Shown in pieces: positions 1 through 9,052 of a stretch of 64,000 nt of DNA. The translations under genes were made by a program, and so were the position numbers. Position 1 is the first letter of the stretch. The number at the start of each line of letters is the position of its first letter. The notes under the pieces are model-generated. The model did no database searches. It was not told the DNA's origin and saw only the letters and a program-made list of their open reading frames with translations. Origin of the DNA: Citrobacter braakii (GTDB lineage: Bacteria; Pseudomonadota; Gammaproteobacteria; Enterobacterales; Enterobacteriaceae); the NCBI RefSeq assembly GCF_002075345.1, contig NZ_NAEW01000005.1:124001-188000 (forward strand), written 5' to 3'.

Positions 1-795
1 AACGTGGCGGACAGCTGCTTTGTACGTGCAGTAGTGGAAGAAGCGGAAGCAACCAATACCCCGGCGATTATCTCCATTCACCCCAGCGAACATGATTTTG
101 TAGGCGATGCGTTTTTTAGCTACGTCCGTGATATCACTCTGCGCAGCCCGGTTCCCTTTACTCTGCATCTGGACCACGGCGCTTCGGTCGAGCATGTCCT
201 GCGGGCGATTCAGTGTGGGTTTACCTCGGTGATGATTGATGGCTCGTTGTTGCCGTATGAAGAGAACGTGGCGCTGACCCGCGAAGTGGTCAAGCTGGCG
301 CATGCGGTAGGCGTTTCGGTGGAAGGGGAACTGGGTACGATTGGTCAAACCGGGACGTCAGTGGAAGGTGGCGTATCGAAGGTCACTTATACCGATCCTG
401 ATCAGGCACAGGATTTTATCGCCCGTACCGGCGCGGACACGCTGGCGGTGGCGATTGGAACTGCACACGGCATCTACCCGAAAGGGATGCAGCCAGAGCT
501 GCAAATGCACATCCTGCGCGAGATTGCCGGGCGAGTGGACATTCCGCTGGTGCTGCACGGAGGTTCCGCGAACCCGGATGCGGAAATTGCCGAATCCGTT
601 ACGCTGGGCGTTGGCAAAATCAACATTTCCAGCGATATGAAATACGCTTACTTCCAGAAAGTCCGCGAAATCCTGGCGAAAGAAACCTGGTGGGACCCGA
701 ACGTTATTTACCCGGAAGCCATTAGCGCCGCGCGAGATGTGATCCGTCACAAAATGAAACTGTTCGGCTCAACCGGCAAAGCGTCACTTTACTAA
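1..795 (+). CDS. Class II ketose-bisphosphate aldolase, 5' end cut by window
   Basis: Zinc-dependent class II aldolase of the KbaY/GatY/YdjI type, which cleaves a ketose bisphosphate to dihydroxyacetone phosphate and an aldehyde. The reading frame is open from base 1, so the true start lies outside; about 264 residues remain of a family usually near 280-290. Numbering from the GTG at base 4, the family zinc ligands are visible: His58 in LHLDHG, His155 in GTAHG and His185 in LVLHGGSA, followed by GKINISSD, which in this family contacts the phosphate. The C-terminal KLFGSTGKA is also typical. A hairpin follows, then a sugar isomerase in the same direction, so it is probably part of a pentose or rare-sugar operon. 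The exact substrate cannot be read from sequence. Confidence 0.88.
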   Translation, partial: NVADSCFVRAVVEEAEATNTPAIISIHPSEHDFVGDAFFSYVRDITLRSPVPFTLHLDHGASVEHVLRAIQCGFTSVMIDGSLLPYEENVALTREVVKLAHAVGVSVEGELGTIGQTGTSVEGGVSKVTYTDPDQAQDFIARTGADTLAVAIGTAHGIYPKGMQPELQMHILREIAGRVDIPLVLHGGSANPDAEIAESVTLGVGKINISSDMKYAYFQKVREILAKETWWDPNVIYPEAISAARDVIRHKMKLFGSTGKASLY

Positions 796-803
796 CCGCA
801 TAC

Positions 804-825
804 AGGCGGGGTGACCCGCCTTTTT
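804..825 (+). terminator. Hairpin with T-run after the aldolase gene
   Basis: AGGCGGG (804-810), loop GTGA, CCCGCCT (815-821), then T residues. It lies between the aldolase stop and the isomerase ribosome site, so it may only partly reduce readthrough into the next gene. Confidence 0.65.
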
Positions 826-844
826 CGCAACAAGGAAAAGTGGA

Positions 845-1528
845 ATGAAGCGTTCACACATTAATTATGCCGTCGATAAAGCGCATGCCATCGCCGAGAC
901 TTTTCGGGTTTGCCTGCCTGACTTTGCGTATTTTACGGCTGATGCCTGGCGGCAACAGGATCACACTCTGTGGCGTGAAGTGCTCGATCTCCAACTGGGC
1001 TGGGATATAACCGACTTTGGGCGCGGAGATTTTGCGCAAACGGGGCTGACGTTACTGACGTTGCGCAATGGTCAGTTAGGGTCAGCCAGCTACCCCAAAC
1101 CGTACGCCGAAAAGATGCTGCAGATTCAGCAGGATCAGCAGACGCCATGGCATTTTCATCGCCATAAAATGGAAGATATCGTTAACCGCGGCGGCGGTGA
1201 TTTATGTATGCAGTTGGCGTGGGCTACGCCTGATGACGGGTATGATGCCCGGCGCATTGTTGAGGTTAGCGTCGATGGTCAGCGGCGTTCCGTTGACGCT
1301 GGCGAGACGCTGGTATTGAAACCGGGGCAGGGGGTATGCCTGCCGCCGCGGTTGTATCATCGCTTTTGGGCGGAGAAAGCGTTCGTGCTGGGCTGGGAGA
1401 TCTCGATGGTCAATGACGACCTGCATGACAATCACTTCCTTGAGCCAGGCGGTCGCTTCCCGGCGATAGAAGAGGACGAGCCGGTGAAGTGGCTGTTGTG
1501 CAGTGAATATGCGCGCTTACAGCGATAA
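845..1528 (+). CDS. D-lyxose (D-mannose) isomerase
   Basis: Cupin-fold aldose-ketose isomerase of 227 residues, the same length as the D-lyxose isomerase described in E. coli O157. It interconverts D-lyxose and D-xylulose, and D-mannose and D-fructose more slowly. The metal site is visible: His103 and His105 in WHFHRHKME, Glu110, and a later His172 in LYHRFW. The start is preceded by AAGGAAAAGTGGA. It follows the aldolase by 49 bases on the same strand, which suggests one pathway feeding a ketose phosphate to the aldolase. A kinase or transporter would be expected upstream, outside the window. The family assignment is firm; the physiological sugar is inferred. Confidence 0.85.
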   Translation: MKRSHINYAVDKAHAIAETFRVCLPDFAYFTADAWRQQDHTLWREVLDLQLGWDITDFGRGDFAQTGLTLLTLRNGQLGSASYPKPYAEKMLQIQQDQQTPWHFHRHKMEDIVNRGGGDLCMQLAWATPDDGYDARRIVEVSVDGQRRSVDAGETLVLKPGQGVCLPPRLYHRFWAEKAFVLGWEISMVNDDLHDNHFLEPGGRFPAIEEDEPVKWLLCSEYARLQR

Positions 1529-1569
1529 ACGGCGACCCGGTCGGCAAATCGCCGCCGGGCCGTCAGATT

Positions 1570-3279
1570 TTACTGCGCAGCGGGTGGGGCGGTAACTTCA
1601 CTACCGGATACCACGCCCGCCTGCATGGTTTGCGTTACCTGCTGTTTCTCCACGTTCACCGCATGCAACTGGCCGCTGACCGTTGGCTTGAGTGGCGCAT
1701 CGGCTTGAATATTGCCGCTGGCGGTAAGCTGGATGTTACCGTCACCGGAAAGCGGCAGTGCGGGCCATCCCCACTGCTGCAGAATCGTCATTGGCACGCC
1801 GCGCCCGTTCAGGCTGACCTGAGTTTGACGCTGAGGCAACTGTGAAATACTGGCAGTGGCCTCCAGCAACCCTTTTTCCGTATAGGCGCTTAGTTCGCTG
1901 ATATTGATGGTGCTGCTGTTCGCCGTCAGCGCCAGCGAAGGACGACGCACGTCGGTGCGGTTAAAGGTGCCGGCAGCGGCGTTGAGGTTAGCGCTCCCGC
2001 TCCAGATCCCCCACTGATTGTTCTGCACCAGCCCGAGGTTAGCACCGTAGCCGTCCAGCGCGGTGAGCTGCCATGGGAAGCTCGGGTCGATATCAATCAC
2101 CAGATTACGGCTGGCGCTGAATTTCTTCAGCGTCAGGCTGGCTAGCCAGGCTGGTAGAGGTTTCATCCACAGCTGTTTCCAGTTTTCCGGCAGCGTGTAC
2201 TCCAGACCGGCAATGGCGGCATCATCGAGGACCAGCGCTTTGTTGTTGCGCTGCCAGTTTCCGGATGTTCTGACCATTCCCCCTTCCCAGCGGGTGGTGA
2301 ACTGACGCAGCGCTATGCCCTGCGGCGAGAACTCGGCGTTCATAATCGGATCGAAAAAGTGCAGAGAGCCGTAGATAAACTCGCTGGCGTTCATCGACAG
2401 TTTTCCTTCCTGAGTTTGCCAGTCGTCCTTGCTGAAGGTCATGTTGCGCAAGCTCAGATCGAGATCCGTCACCGCCCAGTCAGGGCCTTGCAGACGGGCA
2501 TCTGTTACTTCCAGACGACCAATTTGCAGGGAAGGAATAGTGCTTAACGGAGCAAAAAACTCGGCCAGAGATTTGTCGCTTTGCAGCCGAATATCGTTCA
2601 GGCGCAGATTCTCTACTACCCAACTACCGTCGGCATTGCGTTGCGCCACGCCGGTTAATGCGCCACGCGCCACGTCTGCGCCAATATTGCTCAGCGTCAC
2701 ACGGTCGTGGTCAATACTGCCTTCAATCAATACGTTGGTCGTCGGGACGTCGTTCAGCGTCAACGAACTGGCGCTGAGCTGAATTTGCGCTTTACTCCCG
2801 AGAATTTTACCCGCCTCAGGACTCCAGGGAATGACTCCGCCGTTAACGCGCTGCGCGCTCAGGGTCCACTCGCTACCGGGACTGTTAAGCGCCATATCTT
2901 GCAATTGCAGGCGATCGGCCTGGAACGGCAGCGGCGCAGTTTGCTGGGAAAGATTCAGCGTGCCGTTTTGCAAAAGAATGGTGTCTACGTGCAGCGGGTC
3001 GGTGATTTGGCGGCTGCTCAGTCCAATATCGACCGTTTTGGCGACCAGCGTTGCGGGCTGACCATCCCGGCCAAAGGTGACGTTTTCCAGCAGAATATGG
3101 GAAGGAGAAGAAAACCGGTGATCGATGGCATCAAATGCCAGATGGTAGCTGCTGTTCTGCGAAACCCAGGCGCTGACGTGCTCTGCGCCCCAGCGGGTTT
3201 GCAGTAGAAAATATAAGCCGAGGATCGCCACTGCAAGGGCGATCAGCACGTAAAGAAGCAGCTTTCCAATAAATTTCAT
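1570..3279 (-). CDS. yicH: AsmA-family envelope protein YicH
   Basis: Protein of 569 residues, matching E. coli YicH in length. Residues 1-25 (MKFIGKLLLY and the hydrophobic stretch after it) form a signal anchor; the rest is a long periplasmic region rich in beta strand, typical of the AsmA/TamB-like group thought to move or organise lipids between inner and outer membranes. I chose the ATG at 3279, not the ATG eight codons upstream, because MKFIGKLL is the conserved family start. It reads in the same direction as xanP upstream, separated by a strong palindrome. The exact role is not known; AsmA-like phospholipid transport is inferred from family. Confidence 0.88.
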   Translation of the reverse strand: MKFIGKLLLYVLIALAVAILGLYFLLQTRWGAEHVSAWVSQNSSYHLAFDAIDHRFSSPSHILLENVTFGRDGQPATLVAKTVDIGLSSRQITDPLHVDTILLQNGTLNLSQQTAPLPFQADRLQLQDMALNSPGSEWTLSAQRVNGGVIPWSPEAGKILGSKAQIQLSASSLTLNDVPTTNVLIEGSIDHDRVTLSNIGADVARGALTGVAQRNADGSWVVENLRLNDIRLQSDKSLAEFFAPLSTIPSLQIGRLEVTDARLQGPDWAVTDLDLSLRNMTFSKDDWQTQEGKLSMNASEFIYGSLHFFDPIMNAEFSPQGIALRQFTTRWEGGMVRTSGNWQRNNKALVLDDAAIAGLEYTLPENWKQLWMKPLPAWLASLTLKKFSASRNLVIDIDPSFPWQLTALDGYGANLGLVQNNQWGIWSGSANLNAAAGTFNRTDVRRPSLALTANSSTINISELSAYTEKGLLEATASISQLPQRQTQVSLNGRGVPMTILQQWGWPALPLSGDGNIQLTASGNIQADAPLKPTVSGQLHAVNVEKQQVTQTMQAGVVSGSEVTAPPAAQ

Positions 3280-3366
3280 GGTCTTCCATCCCGCGAAGTG
3301 CACATAGTCAAGTTATGCACGATTTAGGCGCAATGCTCAAGGCGGGAATGGTGAAAGAGCGTTACA

Positions 3367-3393
3367 GCGGCGTTGATTCAGAATCAACGCCGC
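3367..3393. terminator. 13-bp perfect inverted repeat between xanP and yicH
   Basis: GCGGCGTTGATTC (3367-3379) and its exact complement (3381-3393) surround a single A. It lies just after the xanP stop. The leftward transcript has no long T-run after it, so termination may be weak or bidirectional; it could also act as a 3' end stabiliser. Confidence 0.55.
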
Positions 3394-3400
3394 ATTTTGC

Positions 3401-4792
3401 TTATTGCTTCTCTGGTGGGAACACCAGATTCAGAACGATAGCAGTAATACCGCCTGCGGCAATGCCGGAAGAGAGCAGGTTTTTCACCCAGTCCGGAGCG
3501 AACTGCAGGATCAGCGGCTGCTGGGAAACGCCGAGGCCGACGGCCAGCGACAGCGCGATAATCAGAATTGCGCGGCGGTTCAGCGGTTCGCGGGATACGA
3601 TACGCACGCCGGATGCCGCGATAGTACCGAACATCACCAGCGTTGCGCCGCCGAGTACCGGCTCAGGAATATGCTGTACAAAACCGCTGACCGCCGGGAA
3701 CAGGCCCAACGCGATCAGCATCAGCGCAACCACAAAACCAACGTAGCGGCTGGCAACACCTGTTAACTGAATAACCCCGTTGTTTTGTCCAAAGCAGGAG
3801 TTCGGGAAGGTGTTGAATACGGCTGAAACAAACGAGTTCAGACCGTTCGCCAGTACGCCGCCTTTCAGGCGTTTCATGTACAGCGGACCAGAAACGGGCT
3901 GCTCGGAGACATCGGAGGTGGCCGTAATATCACCGATGGTTTCCAGCGAGGTAATCATAAACACTAGCATCAGCGGCAGCAGTAAGCTCCAGTCGATACC
4001 CAGGCCATAATACAACGGCGTTGGCACCATCAGCAGGTCCTGACTTACCGGCGCGGTATTTTGCGGCAGCATATCCATAAACCACGCCAACAGGTAACCT
4101 GCCGCCATCGCAATCACCAGTGACGCAACGCGCAGGTACGGGTTGCGCTGGCGGTTAAGCAGGATAATCAGCGCCAGCACGACGCCAGCCAGCAGTAAAT
4201 TCTTTGGTGCGCCAAAGGTGTTGTCGCTCATTGCCGCATAGCCGCCGCCAATCGACGTCAGACCTACCTGAATCAGTGACAGGCCGATAATCATCACCAC
4301 CACGCCTGAGACCAGCGGGGTAATGATACGACGCGCCAGATGCAGTACGCGTGAGATAACCATCTCAGTGCAGCTTGCCAGCATCAGTGTACCGAACAGC
4401 GCCGCCATCATGGTTGGGACATCTGCACCACCGGTTTTTAGCGCTGTACCGCCCATAATCAGTGGCGCAACAAAGTTAAAGCTGGTGCCCTGAATGGATA
4501 ATAGCCCTGAGCCGACCGGCCCCCAGGCTTTGATCTGAATGATAGAAGCCACGCCGGAAGCGAACAGCGACATACTGATAATGTGTTGAGTATCCTGAGC
4601 CGGTAAACCGAGCGCCTGGCAAATTAACAGCGCTGGGGTGATTACCGCGACGAACATGGCCAGCAGGTGCTGACAGGCGGCAAACAGGGTCTGGGCTAGT
4701 GGGGGGCGGTCTTCAAGACGGTAAATCAGTTCACTGTTGTGAGTCTGCGCAACCGGTTGCGCATTTGTTGACTCTACGGCGTTAACGGACAT
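3401..4792 (-). CDS. xanP: Xanthine:proton symporter XanP
   Basis: Nucleobase-cation symporter-2 (NCS2) family protein of 463 residues, as in E. coli XanP (YicE), which imports xanthine with a proton across the inner membrane. About 12-14 hydrophobic segments are visible. Family motifs include ACQHLLAMF near the N-terminus and [15 protein letters not shown] in the second half. The ATG at 4792 gives MSVNAVES, the family start; an in-frame ATG at 4807 has no better ribosome site. A PurR-like palindrome lies about 55 bases upstream, consistent with purine repression. It is divergent from gltS. Confidence 0.93.
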   Translation of the reverse strand: MSVNAVESTNAQPVAQTHNSELIYRLEDRPPLAQTLFAACQHLLAMFVAVITPALLICQALGLPAQDTQHIISMSLFASGVASIIQIKAWGPVGSGLLSIQGTSFNFVAPLIMGGTALKTGGADVPTMMAALFGTLMLASCTEMVISRVLHLARRIITPLVSGVVVMIIGLSLIQVGLTSIGGGYAAMSDNTFGAPKNLLLAGVVLALIILLNRQRNPYLRVASLVIAMAAGYLLAWFMDMLPQNTAPVSQDLLMVPTPLYYGLGIDWSLLLPLMLVFMITSLETIGDITATSDVSEQPVSGPLYMKRLKGGVLANGLNSFVSAVFNTFPNSCFGQNNGVIQLTGVASRYVGFVVALMLIALGLFPAVSGFVQHIPEPVLGGATLVMFGTIAASGVRIVSREPLNRRAILIIALSLAVGLGVSQQPLILQFAPDWVKNLLSSGIAAGGITAIVLNLVFPPEKQ

Positions 4793-4846
4793 CAGAGGCA
4801 ATCCCATGGTGGAAAAGCGGTGATTTTATCTGACCATGGCGGAAAT

Positions 4847-4858
4847 GCAAACGTTTGC
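4847..4858. promoter_or_regulatory. Putative PurR operator upstream of xanP
   Basis: GCAAACGTTTGC is a perfect 12-base palindrome and matches the core of the PurR box. PurR with hypoxanthine or guanine represses purine genes, and comparative work has placed xanP (yicE) in that regulon. It sits about 55 bases upstream of the chosen xanP start, where it could block RNA polymerase. Confidence 0.7.
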
Positions 4859-5017
4859 TACCAGGTGTTCTTAATATTTAAAACGGATAAACAAACATTT
4901 TTATATAACTTTTCATGATTTTCTGCTTAAAATCCACACCGAAAACTCAATAAGAGCTAAAAATCGGTCTGGAATGCATCGTGCGTGATTGTGCTAAACG
5001 CACTAATGGAGTTGTAA

Positions 5018-6223
5018 ATGTTTTATCTCGATACGTTATCAACGCTGGTTGCGGCAACCCTTGTGTTGCTGCTGGGACGTAAGCTCGTCCAGTCTGTTTC
5101 CTTCCTGAAAAAATACACCATTCCCGAACCTGTAGCTGGCGGATTGCTGGTAGCGATTGCGCTGCTGGTACTGAAAAAAAGCATGGGTTGGGAAGTGAAC
5201 TTCGATATGACCCTGCGCGATCCGCTGATGCTGGCATTCTTCGCCACTATCGGCCTGAACGCCAATATCGCCAGCCTGCGCGCGGGTGGCCGCGTGGTGG
5301 GTATCTTTCTGATTGTGGTTGTTGGCCTGCTGCTGATGCAAAACGCCATCGGTATTGGTATGGCGACTCTGCTGGGTCTGGATCCGCTGATGGGTCTGAT
5401 CGCCGGTTCGATAACCCTCTCTGGTGGGCATGGAACCGGGGCAGCATGGAGCAAACTGTTTATTGAGCGCTATGGTTTCGCTAATGCGACGGAAGTGGCG
5501 ATGGCTTGCGCAACGTTTGGCCTGGTGCTGGGCGGATTGATTGGCGGCCCGGTGGCCCGCTATCTGGTCAAACACTCTACCACGCCAGACGGCATGCCGG
5601 ACGATCAGGCTGTGCCTACCGCATTTGAAAAGCCGGATGTCGGACGCATAATCACTTCGCTGGTGCTGATTGAAACCATTGCGCTGATCGCCATCTGTCT
5701 GACGGTGGGTAAAATCGTTGCACAAATGTTGGTCGGAACGGTGCTGGAACTGCCGACTTTCGTCTGCGTGCTGTTTGTTGGGGTGATCCTCAGTAACGGC
5801 CTGGCGTTAATGGGTTTTTATCGGGTGTTCGAGCGCGCGGTTTCGGTGTTGGGTAACGTTAGCCTGTCGCTGTTCCTGGCGATGGCGCTAATGAGTCTGA
5901 AGCTGTGGGAGTTGGCTTCTCTGGCCCTGCCGATGCTGGCAATCCTGGTTGTGCAGACCATTTTCATGGCGCTGTACGCGATATTCGTCACCTGGCGCAT
6001 GATGGGTAAGAACTACGATGCCGCCGTGCTGGCAGCCGGACACTGCGGTTTTGGCCTCGGTGCGACACCCACGGCGATTGCCAACATGCAGGCAATTACA
6101 GAACGTTTTGGACCATCCCATATGGCGTTTCTGGTGGTGCCGATGGTGGGGGCGTTCTTTATCGATATCGTCAATGCGCTGGTGATTAAGCTGTATCTGC
6201 TGCTGCCGATTTTTGCGCAATAA
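5018..6223 (+). CDS. gltS: Sodium:glutamate symporter GltS
   Basis: Inner-membrane Na+/glutamate symporter of 401 residues, the same as E. coli GltS. The two inverted halves typical of the family each carry a re-entrant pore loop, visible as SGGHGTG in the first half and CGFGLGATPTA in the second. About ten membrane segments are apparent. The gene is divergent from xanP and convergent with recG; a GC-rich hairpin separates it from recG. Confidence 0.96.
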   Translation: MFYLDTLSTLVAATLVLLLGRKLVQSVSFLKKYTIPEPVAGGLLVAIALLVLKKSMGWEVNFDMTLRDPLMLAFFATIGLNANIASLRAGGRVVGIFLIVVVGLLLMQNAIGIGMATLLGLDPLMGLIAGSITLSGGHGTGAAWSKLFIERYGFANATEVAMACATFGLVLGGLIGGPVARYLVKHSTTPDGMPDDQAVPTAFEKPDVGRIITSLVLIETIALIAICLTVGKIVAQMLVGTVLELPTFVCVLFVGVILSNGLALMGFYRVFERAVSVLGNVSLSLFLAMALMSLKLWELASLALPMLAILVVQTIFMALYAIFVTWRMMGKNYDAAVLAAGHCGFGLGATPTAIANMQAITERFGPSHMAFLVVPMVGAFFIDIVNALVIKLYLLLPIFAQ

Positions 6224-6230
6224 TGTCTGT

Positions 6231-6252
6231 GCGGCGGAGTCACATCCGCCGC
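6231..6252. terminator. GC-rich hairpin between converging gltS and recG
   Basis: GCGGCGGA (6231-6238) pairs with TCCGCCGC (6245-6252). It sits between two converging genes and probably ends both transcripts, although neither side has a clear T-run. Confidence 0.45.
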
Positions 6253-6265
6253 CGCTATGAATCTA

Positions 6266-8347
6266 CTATGCGTTGGAGTAGCGCTCGGTTTCCGGCATCC
6301 AGCGTTCAATCAGCGCCACAGCCTGTTGCGGGTAACGTTCGTGAATATGACGGGCAATGCGCTGAACTTCCGGGATAATCGCCTGATCGCGCAGCAAATC
6401 TGCGACTTTGAATTCTGCCGTTCCGGTCTGGCGCGTACCCAACAGCTCGCCGGGACCGCGGATCTCTAAATCTTTTTGCGCGATCACGAATCCGTCGTTG
6501 CTGTCGCGCAGAACCTGTAGGCGTTTTTGCGCGGTTTTTGACAGCGGCGATTTGTAGAGCAGGACGCAGTGGGAGGCCACCGCGCCACGACCTACGCGAC
6601 CACGTAGCTGGTGCAACTGCGCCAGGCCCAAGCGCTCCGGGTTTTCAATAATCATCAGGCTGGCGTTAGGTACGTCTACGCCCACTTCAATCACCGTGGT
6701 GGCAACCAGCAGCTGCAGTTTGCCCTGCTTAAAGGCCGCCATTACCGACTGCTTCTCTGCGGGTTTCATACGGCCGTGTACCAGGCCAATATTCAGCTCT
6801 GGTAGCACCAGTTTAAGCTCTTCCCACGTGGCTTCAGCGGCCTGAGCTTCTAACAAATCAGACTCCTCAATCAGAGTACAGACCCAGTACGCCTGGCGCC
6901 CTTCATGGGTACAAGCGTTGCGCACGCGGTCAATAATATCGCTGCGGCGGGTATCCGGAATCGCCACCGTGGTGACCGGCGTACGCCCCGGAGGGAGTTC
7001 GTCAATGACCGACGTGTCGAGATCGGCATAGGCGGTCATCGCCAGCGTGCGCGGGATTGGGGTGGCGGTCATGATTAGCTGGTGTGGATGGAAACCCTGC
7101 TGCTGGCCTTTCTCCCACAGCGCCAGGCGCTGATGTACGCCAAAACGGTGCTGTTCGTCGATGATAACCAGCGCCAGTCCGTTGAACTGCACCTGTTCCT
7201 GGAAAATTGCGTGCGTGCCGACAATCATCTGCACCTCACCGCTGGCGATAGCTTCCTGCTGTGCCAGGCGCGCTTTGCCTTTCTGTTTACCTGCCAGCCA
7301 GCCAACTTCAATACCCAGTGGCGCGAACCAGTTGCGGAAGTTATTGGCGTGCTGTTCAGCCAATAGTTCGGTGGGGGCCATCAGCGCAACTTGCTTACCA
7401 TGTGCGATGGCACGTAGGGCGGCCAGCGCCGCAACCAGCGTTTTACCTGAGCCGACATCGCCCTGTACCAGACGCATCATGGGGACATCCAGTGCCATAT
7501 CGCGTTCGATCTCAGCGGTAACGCGGGCCTGGGCGCCGGTGGGTTTAAACGGCAAAGCCGCCAGCAGCTTATCTTTCAGCGCGTTGTTTGCGATCAGCGG
7601 CTGGGCGTGGAAACGTTGCGCCCCGGCGCGTAGTGCCAGCATGCTGAGGTTATGCGCCAGCAATTCTTCCAGAATCAGACGTCGCTGTGCTGGATGCTGA
7701 CCGGTTTCCAGATCGCTCAACTGCAGTGACGGCGGTGGACGGTGCAATGTGCGCAGAGCTTCCGGCAGGCTCATCATACCTTGCAACAACTCTGGCGGCA
7801 GCAGTTCGGCAATGGCGCAGGTATCGAGCAGGTCCAGAGCTTGATCGGTCAGTTTGCGCAGCGTGGCCTGCTTCACGCCTTCGGTGGTTGGATACACCGG
7901 CGTGAGCGTTTCCTGCAATTCCGGCGTGCTGAGATCGCCCTGCACGCGATACTCCGGGTGGATCATTTCTGCGCCGTATTTTCCGCGTTTGGCTTCGCCA
8001 TAGGCCAGCACCCGGCGACCGGTGGCGAGACTGTTTTTCATTGCGGCGCTAAAGTTGAAAAAGCGCATGGTGAGAATGCCGGAGCCATCACTGATCTGAC
8101 AGGTCATCATCCGGCGTCCGCCGAAGGTGATATTGCAGTTCAGCACTTCGCCTTCTACGGTGGCGTAAACGCCCGGCAGCAGTTCGCCAATCGGGTACAG
8201 GTGCGTGCGGTCTTCGTAACGCAGAGGGAGGTGGAGCAGAAGGTCCTGCACGGTGTGCAGGCCAATTTTCGCCAGTTTACTGCTTTGCGCTGCGCCAACG
8301 CCGGTCAGAGAATTGAGTGGGATGGCATCCAGTAAACGGCCTTTCAT
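6266..8347 (-). CDS. recG: ATP-dependent DNA helicase RecG
   Basis: Branch-migration helicase that reverses stalled forks and processes Holliday junctions and R-loops. It has 693 residues, matching E. coli. The N-terminal wedge domain (OB fold, about residues 50-160) grips the branched DNA; the helicase core carries Walker A GDVGSGKT, the DEQH box IIDEQHRF, MTATPIPRTLA and the motif VI QLRGRVGR. The ATG at 8347 (MKGRLLDAI) is the conserved start; an upstream in-frame extension of 12 codons runs into trmH and is unlikely to be used. It is the last gene of the rpoZ-spoT-trmH-recG cluster, only 5 bases after trmH. Confidence 0.97.
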   Translation of the reverse strand: MKGRLLDAIPLNSLTGVGAAQSSKLAKIGLHTVQDLLLHLPLRYEDRTHLYPIGELLPGVYATVEGEVLNCNITFGGRRMMTCQISDGSGILTMRFFNFSAAMKNSLATGRRVLAYGEAKRGKYGAEMIHPEYRVQGDLSTPELQETLTPVYPTTEGVKQATLRKLTDQALDLLDTCAIAELLPPELLQGMMSLPEALRTLHRPPPSLQLSDLETGQHPAQRRLILEELLAHNLSMLALRAGAQRFHAQPLIANNALKDKLLAALPFKPTGAQARVTAEIERDMALDVPMMRLVQGDVGSGKTLVAALAALRAIAHGKQVALMAPTELLAEQHANNFRNWFAPLGIEVGWLAGKQKGKARLAQQEAIASGEVQMIVGTHAIFQEQVQFNGLALVIIDEQHRFGVHQRLALWEKGQQQGFHPHQLIMTATPIPRTLAMTAYADLDTSVIDELPPGRTPVTTVAIPDTRRSDIIDRVRNACTHEGRQAYWVCTLIEESDLLEAQAAEATWEELKLVLPELNIGLVHGRMKPAEKQSVMAAFKQGKLQLLVATTVIEVGVDVPNASLMIIENPERLGLAQLHQLRGRVGRGAVASHCVLLYKSPLSKTAQKRLQVLRDSNDGFVIAQKDLEIRGPGELLGTRQTGTAEFKVADLLRDQAIIPEVQRIARHIHERYPQQAVALIERWMPETERYSNA

Positions 8348-8352
8348 CGCGT

Positions 8353-9042
8353 TTATCTCGCAGATTGCATAGTGGCCCACCACGTTGCATCGGCTTCAAT
8401 TTCGCCCTGCGTGTTTACGTGGGGGTAGGGAAGACCTTTGCGCTTAGCGACATTCGCCAGCACCGGATAACCGCCTTCAAACAGCAAACGCTGCTGCTCA
8501 TCTTGCGCAAGCATGCTGTTTTCTCGTTGGTACATGCCGGCGTTTTGCCGCTGGCGCTGTGCTTCGTACAGAATCAGCGCGGAGGCGACCGAAACGTTCA
8601 GCGACTGCACCATGCCAGTCATGGGAATGATGATGTCCTGATCCGCCAGATCCAACGCTTCCTGAGTGATGCCGGTTTTCTCCTGGCCCATCAGGATGCA
8701 GGTGGGGCGCGTGTAATCAATCTCGCGAAAATCCACGGCTTTATCTGACAGATGTGTTGCCAGAACCTGCATACCCTGGCTTTTTAAATGTGTGACCGCA
8801 TCGCCAATAGTGCGGTGAGTCTTCACCTGTACCCAACTGTTGCTGCCTGCGGCAGAAGAGGCCATGGTGCGCATACGGCTACCAGGCCAGACGGCGTGGA
8901 CTTCATGCACGCCGACCGCGTCTGCAGTACGAATGATTGCAGAAACGTTATGAGGTTTGTGGACCTGCTCCATGCAGACGGTCAGATCGGGCTGACGACG
9001 TGCGAGCATCTCGCAAATACGTGCATAACGTTGAGTATTCAT
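8353..9042 (-). CDS. trmH: tRNA (guanosine-18 2'-O)-methyltransferase TrmH
   Basis: SPOUT-class methyltransferase of 229 residues that methylates the ribose of G18 in the tRNA D-loop using S-adenosylmethionine. The three SpoU motifs are visible: NVSAIIRTADAVGV, ILMGQEKTGI and MVQSLNVSVASALILYE, the last forming the trefoil knot that binds the cofactor. It sits 10 bases after spoT, the arrangement known in E. coli. Confidence 0.96.
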   Translation of the reverse strand: MNTQRYARICEMLARRQPDLTVCMEQVHKPHNVSAIIRTADAVGVHEVHAVWPGSRMRTMASSAAGSNSWVQVKTHRTIGDAVTHLKSQGMQVLATHLSDKAVDFREIDYTRPTCILMGQEKTGITQEALDLADQDIIIPMTGMVQSLNVSVASALILYEAQRQRQNAGMYQRENSMLAQDEQQRLLFEGGYPVLANVAKRKGLPYPHVNTQGEIEADATWWATMQSAR

Positions 9043-9052
9043 AAAACGTGTT

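Noticed and set aside
7742-8335. 197-codon frame opposite recG
   Set aside because: Shadow of recG with no ribosome site or known family.
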